Part shown: positions 11,352-20,134 of the stretch, in pieces | How positions within the stretch are numbered: the stretch's first letter is position 1 | Layout: each line of letters opens with the position of its first letter | Source of the DNA: Sarcomyxa edulis | Lineage: Eukaryota > Basidiomycota > Agaricomycetes > Agaricales > Mycenaceae | Assembly: GCA_009761415.1 (NCBI GenBank) | Contig: QUOL01000003.1 | Span: forward strand, 1,798,001-1,862,000 | Direction: 5' to 3' | DNA length: 64,000 nucleotides | Notes under the pieces: generated by a model | Databases searched by the model: none | The model's input: only the letters and a program-made list of their open reading frames with translations | Told to the model about the DNA's origin: nothing | Program-made: the position numbers and the translations under genes

Positions 11352-12479
11352 GTCATCAACCAAACGCAAAAAGAAAAAAAAACAAGAAAAGTGGGGCAAT
11401 CCATCTATCCATCAAACAAACAAAAATGACTGTTTCTGTTTCTGTTTCTGTTTGTGGTTCGTACATTTCCATCTTCCCCCTCTCTCCTCTTCCCAAGCTT
11501 ACATAATTCCAAACTCCAGGCTGCTCTTTCGTTCGTTCTCTCGCTGTATCGGTATCGCATTATCTGTGTCTCTACGATCATACGCCGCCGCGAAACCACC
11601 CCCTCCCCACACGTCAAAGTCAAGTGACACCCCCCTCTCTATATCCATTCATCCATCTATCGTCTCGTTGTATTGTTCTCAACATCCACATCTATCTAAA
11701 CCCACTCCCATCGCCGAGGACCACTCGACCACTCGACCAGTGATACATCCCAACAACTCTCTTCTCTGACCCACTAACGAAACGAATTCGAATTGTACCC
11801 GTCCCATCACCCTCGACCCACCAACCAACCCCAAACCCCAACTTACATATATATCCTTATCTTCTTGTTGTAACTCATATTATATCTTTTCCACCACCAG
11901 TCTCGGATCGTTCGATATGTTCTCTTCACTTTGTCATTACTTACTCAAACCTCCCAATCCCAGAATCTCGGAATATACAATCGGACCCGCGTTTTCCTTA
12001 CTTCGTTGCTACCCCACCCCACCCAAATTTTTTTGTTTGTTTTCGCTCTTGTTTCCGTTCCCGTTTCCGGTTTTGCTTCTGTTTCTGTTCATGCTTCCGT
12101 TTCTGCTTCCGTTCCCGTTTTTGCCTCTGCTTACGACCTTGCTTACGCTCCCATCTCCCGTCTCTCATCCACTTTCCTGTCCTGTCCTGTTCCCCGTTTC
12201 ATTTCTCCCACCCCGTAACCGTTCGAGTCTTGACAAACCAACGGTTTTATATCTATTTTTTTGTTTGTGGTCCCCCTGTGACTTTGACTTGGTTTTGTAA
12301 ATTCATTTGTGTTTAAACCCTCGGATTATTCGATTGAGATCGAGTGTGTGGTCTGGTTCTCCTGGTCAACGTACTGCCCCAATAGCTGTCTTGCCTCAAG
12401 AACGACTCGGTCAACCTTCGAATAGGCCATCTTGTCGCTCTTTTGAGGTATGTGTTACTCAGCCAAAATCTATCTTTGT
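11352..12479. other. Pyrimidine-rich, gene-free stretch
   Basis: Probably begins with the 3' untranslated region of the preceding gene. The plus strand is strongly C/T-rich throughout. From 12035 to 12135 it is a degenerate repeat of CCGTTT/TCTGCT-like units. Open frames here read as Phe/Leu/Pro/Ser-rich nonsense, as expected from composition. Confidence 0.6.
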
Positions 12480-13395
12480 CCTTCAAAGATGCTTATACAC
12501 ACCTTCTGTCAGATGTAAAGTCCACTCGGGCAAGACGGAGACGCCAAAGCCCTCCCTCTGCTTTGTCATTTGGTGTTGAGGCCTTGCGACCGTGACAATC
12601 TTTTTCTGCCTGGGATCTTTTACCTGAAATATGATTTGTCTATCTGATGCTTGTCTACCAAAGGAGACCAAAGGTCGTCTGATATCGTCACGCTCTCCAT
12701 GGCCTGTCCGAGTCCCGTGGCCACCTTCTCGATACCTGATGGGCTTTGACCATCAGCAAGTCAGTATTTGTCTTCCAATGCCAACGATTCTTGTGGCAAA
12801 TGCAAAGTTCACTCGGGCAAGACGGAGACGCCAAAACCCTCTCTCTGCTTTGTCATTTGGTCTTGAGGCCTTGCTATCGCACTAGTACTGCGACAAGCTT
12901 TTCCTGGATTCCTTTGGCTGAAGAGTGTTTTGTCTATCTGATGCTTGTCTACCGCAGGTCGTCTGATATCGTCACCCTCTCCATGGCCAGTCCGAGTCTC
13001 GTGGCCACCTCCTCGATACTCTTGATGGGCTTTGACCATCAGCAAGTCAGTATTTGTCTTACAATGCCAACGATCCTCACTATGCACTTCGTGTGGCAAA
13101 CGTAAAGTCCACTCGGGCAAGACGGAGACGCTAAAGCCCTCTCTCTGCTTCGTCATTTGGTCTTGACTCGGGCAAGACGGAGACGCCAAAGCCCTCTGCT
13201 CTGCTTTGTCATTTGGTCTTGAGGCCTTGCTATCGCACTGCAACCGTGACAAGCTTTTATTGGAATCCTCTGTCTATCTGATGCTTGTCTACCACAGGTC
13301 CTCTGATATCGTCACCCTCCCCAGTCCGAGTCCCGTGGCCACCGTCTCGATACCCTTACCCTTGATGGGCTTACAGCTGCTTACAGACATCGCTT
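12480..13395. repeat. Tandem array, about three units of 290-300 bp
   Basis: The anchor ACTCGGGCAAGACGGAGACG recurs at 12523, 12811, 13111 (its last bases plus the following text vary slightly) and 13166. Spacings are 288, 300 and 55 bp, so the fourth anchor marks a short internal duplication. A second shared block, reading CTATCTGATGCTTGTCTACC, occurs near 12640, 12932 and 13272. A third, with TTTGACCATCAGCAAGTCAG, occurs near 12746 and 13032. The units differ by scattered substitutions and small indels. No open frame is kept across units, so this looks like non-coding minisatellite-type DNA. Confidence 0.88.
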
Positions 13396-14813
13396 TTAGA
13401 ACCTGTCACGGTTCTTTGTTCTGTCCCCGACGCAAAAGTCAAATGAGACATCTGTAACAATCAATATTTCTAGGTACCGTATGTCTAGAGTAAATTAAAT
13501 CAAAAATTGAGAGAAGTCCACACACGGAACATCTCAAATAACGACGTCAACGTCTGCATAGCCATGTCCTTGCCAAGTTGAGTTAGCTGCACCTAGCATA
13601 CATCATACATAGGTGCCAGACGTCGTGACTTCATCACGATCAGACAAACGCGTTAAGCAGTTTGGAATTTCAATCTTTGCGGAGGACGGAGGTCCAAGGT
13701 ACCCGGCCCCCCGGCTATATACGAAAAGGTTAAATACTCGTCCTCGTGAATAATATATGCATGGAGGTCACGAGTAAGTATACGTACCTATCTGGTTTAT
13801 CTGTCTGTCTGTCTAGACTTTGGGTTGGGCATTTTTTCTTTTAGGTTTTCTTCCCAGCGCTCCAAGGCCCAAGGGAGATTTAGTTCGAAGATATGATCAA
13901 ACTGATCATGACATGCTTTTGTTCTCGGAGTTCCCATTCCTATAAGCAGTGCGATAAGGCAAGGGAAAGTGAGGACTGAGATCAAACTTGACGAATCATC
14001 GTTCATGGGAGTACTCACCGTCGAACACCTTATCGAGTATAACGTATAGATGTCTTGCATCTCGAGATCGCAAAAAGTACCCCGAGAGAAACGGACCGGT
14101 TGCATATCATATCGTATCATAAGTCACCTCGTCGGTATCTGGCGTGCTTTTCATCATTGATGCGGGGTCATTCTGCGCCTTTCCTTCCGAGGAAACAAAA
14201 AGCAGTACATATAACATTGCTGCGGAGAGTTTTGGGAAATAGGCTTGCCTCGAGACAAAACAGACAGACACCTGAGCTGTAAGCTTTGTAAGCGGCCGCT
14301 GTGTTGTTGGCTTCTAGCGGTAAAGGTGAGAAAGACAAAGACGAGGTTCAAAGTCCAGTCCCATCTAGTGCAGTGACGAAAGGGATAGCGGGTAAAACCG
14401 TGTAAGGCCTGTAGAGGACATGTATCATGGCGGCAAGTCAGAATTAGGGGTCGAATGAGAGTCATGCCGGGTCCTGTCTCTCCATCAAAAAACGATGGAA
14501 CGCAGGAAGGTTCATTCCACGAAGAATCTAGGATACTTTCGACATGTCAGGATGTCGATGGCTACCCCAGCCAATGCGCTTGAGACCGATAGAACCGGTT
14601 ACCCAATATACGAACAATGGGACGTGATTCGTCCGTGAGGAAGGCCAGGGTTCGGCGTCACTGCGACAGAAAAAAAAAAGAAAAATTCAGCGTTCAGAAC
14701 GTCGGCGACGTCACGAGACGTTGGTTCACGTACTTCGGGACTGGAATAATAGCGATGACAGTTGATTTCTGCAGTATTATTGGAAGGCCATCTATATTCT
14801 GGGAGGTGTTGGC
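13396..14813. other. No supportable gene
   Basis: Short frames on both strands lack motifs and plausible splice partners. The longest is a 107-codon minus-strand frame at 13797-14120. A CTGT microsatellite lies at 13799-13812. Nothing here can be named. Confidence 0.5.
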
Positions 14814-15560
14814 TCATTCCGGTGTAACAGGTATATGCCCGTAAGCGCAAGCCTATTGAACGAGAGAAGGTAAACACCGAGATGGATAAACGAGAAACCT
14901 CATTACAGTCAAGGTTCGTGCAAAGCTGCGGTGCAAAGGAGTTCGAGAATTCGTCTCAGCGTCATAGAGGATGAGTTCGCCAGCTCCATATAGCAAGAGA
15001 TAGTGTTGATCATAACCAACCGAGTATAGGGGATCAACGAGTATGATGTCGAAGTTTGAAGTTTCAGCTACCAAATATGGAGTTGCTTCTTTGTTGAAAT
15101 TTCCTGGATAAATATAGCTCTGAGTACGCGGGAAGCGTGGGTTATACCAAGAAGAGGCTTACGATACTCGTTGCGAATCAGTGAATTGAGGTTTATTGAC
15201 CGGCCGCGTTACGAGCGTCCCAAATGCAATACCAGTCACCAAGGCGACGGTAAGCATCACCATGAAGGCCGGCCTGCTGCAACAGAAACCGTCAGATTTA
15301 TTTTGGGACTCATTCGGACCAAGGTAGTCAAGCCGTAAGTATGGCGATTGAGCTCACACACCTTTCACGAGTCGTGACGTTGCGTGTAGAGAGAATCTAC
15401 GGGTAGAGTCGTCGGCAGCGTTTTGAATGTCAGTGGAAAGTGCAAGCATGGGTAGCGTCAAGAATCACAGGCTTACCGCTGCTTATACGCGCCCTCTGAT
15501 GTAACAGAGCCCGACACGGGGAAATTCTTTGCCACTGCTGGTGACGGATGGTCGAGACAG
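14814..15560 (-). CDS. Possible small single-pass membrane protein (uncertain gene)
   Basis: Four exon-like blocks can be joined in frame with good splice sites. The first reads ...AVAKNFPVSGSVTSEGAY. It joins at GTAAGC/TAG to a block ending SLHATSRLVKGV. That joins at GTGAGC/CAG to a membrane segment (AFMVMLTVALVTGIAFGTLV) and then VNKPQFTDSQR. The next exon begins SYIYPGNFNKEATPYLVAE and continues through YGAGELILYDAETNSR. A last short exon ends at a TGA at 14814-14816. I could not place the start codon; the first exon must begin upstream of 15560. The order (short basic N-terminus, one membrane span, extracellular domain) suggests a type II membrane protein. No family is recognised, and it could be a truncated gene. 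Confidence 0.35.
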
Positions 15561-15877
15561 TGTCAGGAACAGTTACAAAAGTCCAAAGGCACTGTAACTC
15601 CTTGAAGATTCCCGACTCGGAATGCCTGCGTCGTGCTGTGATCCGGTGAAAGCCCCCCTGGAGTGTCTGGTTGGAATCAACACATACAAGCGATACTGCC
15701 TCTACATCGTGCCTTTGCAGACGAGGTCGATGAGATGAACGTTCGACTCGGTTGAACTTCGAACAATTGTGGCGTGGTGGCGCCGCCGGCGAAGACTCCG
15801 CAAATTGTGTTTGCTAGAAACAGAGAGGGCAAACAACCGCGACGCCTGTAAAGTTCTCACGATCATCTCTCCCAACG
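15561..15877. other. Upstream region of the NAA50 gene
   Basis: This stretch holds the NAA50 promoter and perhaps the unplaced first exon of the minus-strand membrane-protein candidate. No regulatory motif stands out. Confidence 0.35.
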
Positions 15878-16496
15878 ATGAGCACGACAACAAATTCCTC
15901 TTCTCGAGTTTTTTTCGCGTCTTTGACCTCGAACAACCTTGGGACTGTTCGAAAATTAAATTCTGTTCTATTCCCCATCAAATACAGCGAAAAATTCTAC
16001 CAGGACATCCTGATACCAGAAGCAGAGGATTTCTGCAAACTTGGTACAACATCGATCGATACTTGTGCTTTGACCTTGACTGACTGTCATTTACGGGTAT
16101 ATCTAGTGTATTATAATGATGTGCCTGTAGGAACAGTCTGCTGTCGACTGGAGACGAAGGACGACAAGGTTAAACTATACCTCATGACCATGGGTATTCT
16201 CGCGGTGAGTGAACCGAAAACTTTCTCTCTGATGCTCGCATAGCTCATCGTCCAGACAGCCCTATCGATCTAGAACCCTGGGCTCACAGACCATTGATTC
16301 GATTCTTGCTGCTGCCGCTTCCCATACGAAACCAAAGATCGACGAAATATACCTGCATGTACAAACCTCGAACACAGAGGCGAAGAAGTTCTATGAACGA
16401 CACGGGTTCCAAGAAGTGGGGCTAGACGAGCATTATTACAAGAAAATCGACCCACATGCTGCCTGGATTCTCTCCAAAGACTTGAGTCACGAGTGA
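15878..16496 (+). CDS. NAA50: N-alpha-acetyltransferase 50 (GNAT fold)
   Basis: Transfers acetyl from acetyl-CoA to protein N-termini that start with Met; in other organisms it works with or near the NatA complex at the ribosome. Three exons (15878-16043, 16107-16204, 16260-16496) give about 165 residues, the usual size. Family landmarks are the start LGTVRKLNSVLFPIKYSEKF, then VYYNDVPVGTVCCRLE, LYLMTMGILAPYR, YLHVQTSNTEAKKFYERHGF and YYKKIDPHAAW. The Tyr of LYLMT and the His of YLHVQ match catalytic residues of the human enzyme. One oddity is in the acetyl-CoA loop: it reads R-S-R-T-L-G-S, so the first Gly of the R-x-x-G-x-G pattern is Thr. The second Gly is kept. Confidence 0.93.
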
Positions 16497-16766
16497 AACT
16501 CCAGACTGAGTCCGATAGAGCGTTATAGTAAGATTTTCCGTCTACGAAGCGTTTACAAAGGCTCATCAAGTTTATTCCCTACATAGGTTACACTGAATAT
16601 ACAAGCTAATCTTTCAATATCATACTAGAGAGACCATATTAGTCCGTGGTCGACGACGATTAATACACCATACGATATACAAACACGATACTAGACCTCG
16701 TGTCAGTCAAATGCATTCGGGGATCAAGTCGTCACTGACCTTATAATCGAAGCACGCAAGGGAAAT

Positions 16767-17653
16767 CTAGGTCCAGTCATCGTCCACTCTGCCGCACCCT
16801 TTCACGAGCTGATAGACTAACATGAGCGAAGAACACAATAGAGAATAGATCACCCAACCTGATGACGCTTCAAAGCATCTTTCCTTGTAAAGGTCTTCCC
16901 GCAACCGCCATTACACAGGTAAGGTTTCTCTCCCGTATGAGTCTCTCGATGGCGCTTCAGATCGTGTTGGCGATTGAAGGATAATGCACACAAATCGCAC
17001 GAGTAGGGTCGGTTGGGAGAGGCTGGATATGGCGATAAGACACTCGTCGCCTGCGACAACGGAATCTGCTGCGGATAAGAGGATGCTGGATGCGGAGGGA
17101 CCACCATTGTCGGATGCTGTCCCATCGACTGACTTAAAGTCTGCTGAGGAGCATACGCGTTCGCTTGAGAATGAGAGCGGGGACGCGATTGGGAGTACGA
17201 GGACGGACGCGGTTGCTGATAGGAAGGTGACGGGTATTGCTGTGTATATGGCTGTGAGGAGTAATGAGAAGGAGGTGACTGCGAGAGGGAATGCGAGTGC
17301 GAGTGAGTGTGTCCATGACTATATGGTTGCCGTGGTTGTGGCACCGGGGACACGGCTTGGTTCACTGGCGCATGATGTGACTGTTGGTGTGGGGAGATCG
17401 AAGTGGTAGAGTAAGGTGAGGTTAGTCCATAATAGGTCCCCTGGTGCACCACATTGTCTGGCTGAACGTTTACATTCCCGTACGGACTGATCATTGGCTG
17501 GATCGTACCGACGGTGTCATACCCGGAAGCAGAGTTGTAAGCCGTTGGAGGGTAATTGCTTGTGGGTGGATACTGTGGGTCCGTATCGTTCCACTGGCTC
17601 GAGGCGTATCCGCCGGCTTGTGGATGGTACATTGAGTGGCGTCGCTCAGTCAT
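16767..17653 (-). CDS. C2H2 zinc-finger transcription factor
   Basis: Predicted nuclear DNA-binding regulator. Exon 1 runs from ATG 17651-17653 to 16859. A ~50-nt intron (acceptor at 16809-16811) joins HQ to LVKGCGRVDDDWT, which ends at 16767. The first ~215 residues are rich in Ser, Pro, Tyr, Gln and His with Tyr-Pro repeats, typical of a disordered activation region. The C-terminus has two fingers: a standard C2H2 (YSCDLC...HDLKRHRETH), a TGEKP linker, and a second finger of CNGGC...LKRHQLVKGC type, so its last ligand is probably Cys. The ending KGCG is a recurrent feature of fungal regulators with paired fingers. Targets cannot be inferred. It faces NAA50 tail to tail, with 270 bp between the stops. 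Confidence 0.85.
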
Positions 17654-19014
17654 GGAGAAGGAAAAGTAAAGATCCTTGGAAAGGGCCGCTTCATAAATGC
17701 TTTCCTATGTCGGCGTCACGAGGTGAGAGCAGGTAAGGAGAACAGTCCGCCCCATTCGCAAGTTCTGGGTCAAAAAATGACGTTTCTACAATTGTGCAGG
17801 TCCGGGTGCCTGAGGATCGTGAACACCTTGACATCCGTAGTCTGCGAATTTAACAGATATATCGCATCCTGATCTCCTTTGCCCAAAAGAAAGTTAGCTT
17901 GGGTCAAACAACAGGAGTTACAGAAAGCCTGGAGATAAATAGATTTAAGTTAGGTCAAATGAGGCCGGATCTAAGATCCTTTCATATCAGGGCGCTGCCG
18001 ATAGATCCAAATATCTTCAGGAACACGCCGATACGACGTCCTCAGAACCTCGCAACGCTACTCCCAAGGATGCAGTTGCAGAAATCACGGAACCGAAATT
18101 CAACGGCCTGATAAATTCGGCGTTCACTTTCAAAGACCAACCAAATGCAAGAGAAAACTTGCCTTTGCGAAGCCAAAGAGCCTTTTGGGATCATGCCCTG
18201 CTTTCGGAATTTGCAATACATAGCTTTACGTCCTGCTGCATTATTCTTACCCTGCTCCACCCAACGAGGTCAACTCACCGTCACGGTGCGTGCATGTTCA
18301 AGACTTGGGATGCTGAGAAAACGCACTGAAACACAGCCTGTTCGCGGCTACGCTCTCTACTAAGCCAGGATCCCTATCGAGGTATCAGTCTTGAAACAGG
18401 GCTGGCCAGCAGACCGCTAGCACCGCGATGAAGGTGGGAGATAAGTACTTACCATACTATATTTGCCATGGTATGCTATTAGGGGATTCATTTGATTCGA
18501 ATCTCTCGATAATCGATGATCAGCGAGTGCGATACGGATGTTATCCAGGCTTACCCAGACACGTTTGGCCAAAGGGGAGAAAGAAGTAGTGCGCGGCACG
18601 GTCCTTTCGCCGTCGTGGCGTTATCAGCGAAGCTTCACCTTGGTTTGCATATTTGATATGCAGTCAACACAAGCAGTGCAAGTTCCAAGGCTCGGCTTGC
18701 CTCTAAGAGTGTACAATCGGTCCTTGGGGCCTTAGGGCGTCTATCGGTTGGCATCTTCTAGTTTCATCGTGATGGGCGTAACTGATGCGTGTTTTCATAG
18801 CTTCAGACTCCGCAATCGGCATTGGCGAATATATCCTGGCTTCGCCGGCATTCTCTGGGAGGATGACTGGAATCCGACCCCGTGAGTGATCATAATCACT
18901 CGCTCGTGTCCTACATCGATTATCCACATCAATCTGCTACTTACCACTACTCAACAAGAGTTCATGGCCCGGACTCTCATTGAGTACGTCTTTTTCATCT
19001 GATACCGGGTCCTG

Positions 19015-19368
19015 TCAGACTATTGTGTGCGGTATATTCGGATTTCTAACGCGAGTTGACATATCGTATACAGACAACTCAAATCCGTGCCTGCAGTCGC
19101 GCCGTAAACGTGTTGCAGTGATTACCAGACCCTTGCTAGACCCTTGTATGTCTTGATTGACTAGTACATGATAGATGGACTGCCGAGAAGACGTCTTCAT
19201 GGTGTCGCCCGCTTTAATCGGTCGCGTCCTCGTACCAAGTGCGCAACGATGTCCATCATACTCCTCGGGGTCATATTCAAGACGAGTGGGGCTTGGGAGG
19301 TTCAGTGAGTGCATTACCTGGGGCAGATCGGCAACTAAGACATATATAGCATCCATGAGTGCAGACAT
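19015..19368 (-). CDS. Possible small protein of 117 residues (weak)
   Basis: An uninterrupted ATG-to-stop frame on the minus strand has balanced composition (for example PTRLEYDPEEYDGHRC). It has no signal peptide, membrane segment or recognisable domain, and no neighbouring exon could be attached. It may be a real small gene, part of a broken one, or chance. Confidence 0.22.
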   Translation of the reverse strand: MSALMDAIYVLVADLPQVMHSLNLPSPTRLEYDPEEYDGHRCALGTRTRPIKAGDTMKTSSRQSIYHVLVNQDIQGSSKGLVITATRLRRDCRHGFELSVYDMSTRVRNPNIPHTIV

Positions 19369-19957
19369 GTGCAGCTTGTTTAATTCACCGATTTTACTCC
19401 ATGACTTATGTCAAAAATTCGAAGCCACAAGCGCATGGCAATCGCATTTTGAGTGGGATTCAGGCTCCGGTACACAACTCTACTCGTGGAACTCTATCCT
19501 GATTATGAGCAAGATATCGAAGTCGTTCAATGGTTGATATCCCGAGACACGCCTGATTATTTATATGTCGACTTTGAGCTTTGGTCAGGAAGTTTCCACG
19601 TTAAGCTGCTCTCTCATGGGCTCGCGGCGCATTCTATCTGGGCCTGCAACTTACGACCCCAAAATCCTGAAGCGAAGAGAATCGAGACACACTCTGACCA
19701 ACAGTGTAATCAATGAAGCGGGGAGATATGAGGCTATAGCTATATGATGCTTGAGCTAAAGCTCAGATGTCCGGCTTTCCAATAAAAGCAGGTATATGGT
19801 ACTTAGCCTAGTGACTTGATCACATTCCTCAGTCGTCAGAGGAGTTTTGGCCTACCTGCCAACGATTAACGTCTCAATCAACGAAAAGAGCTCTGTGATA
19901 TTATGCCAGTTATTTGATCAATCACGACGTACTCCCAAAGAGATGCAGCTATCCAAG

Positions 19958-20003
19958 ACGCGTTAGCGAAGTCAGTGAGAGACGCGTCACTTGGCCGACG
20001 CGT
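19958..20003 (+). promoter_or_regulatory. Three MluI cell-cycle boxes upstream of DNA ligase I
   Basis: The palindrome ACGCGT occurs at 19958-19963, 19982-19987 and 19998-20003, within 46 bp and about 130-180 bp upstream of the ligase ATG. In budding yeast this MCB element binds MBF (Mbp1-Swi6) and drives G1/S expression of replication genes, including CDC9, the DNA ligase I gene. The sequence is seen directly; MBF control here is inference. Confidence 0.72.
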
Positions 20004-20134
20004 CTGATTCGCAAGTCACGGTACTTTTATAAAGTCGGCAACTTCCGGTGTAGATTCCGAGTCCCCCTAGCCGAAACCAAATCGAACGTCTTTCACAAGT
20101 TCGTCCTTTCATCTCGTTGCACAATCTTGCCATC

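Larger units (their letters stand above)
17654..20134. other. 2.4-kb stretch without a clear gene
   Basis: I cannot assemble a gene here. Isolated exon-like pieces exist: a plus-strand block near 18799-18880 whose translation ends WEDDWNPTP and is followed by a good donor GTGAGT, and a plus-strand frame at 19453-19716 with protein-like composition. The stretch may contain a decayed gene. Its last 180 bp are the DNA ligase promoter. Confidence 0.45.

Noticed and set aside
11917..12300. A 127-codon hydrophobic plus-strand frame that could pass for a membrane protein
   Set aside because: It is translation of the CCGTTT/TCTGCT pyrimidine repeat; the other plus-strand frames look equally hydrophobic.
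14336..14370. A tRNA-like B-box (GGTTCAAAGTCC)
   Set aside because: It has an extra base compared with the consensus, and no A-box or cloverleaf can be folded around it.
20117..20134. An upstream start that would add six residues to DNA ligase I
   Set aside because: The codon at 20117 is TTG; the first ATG is 20135.
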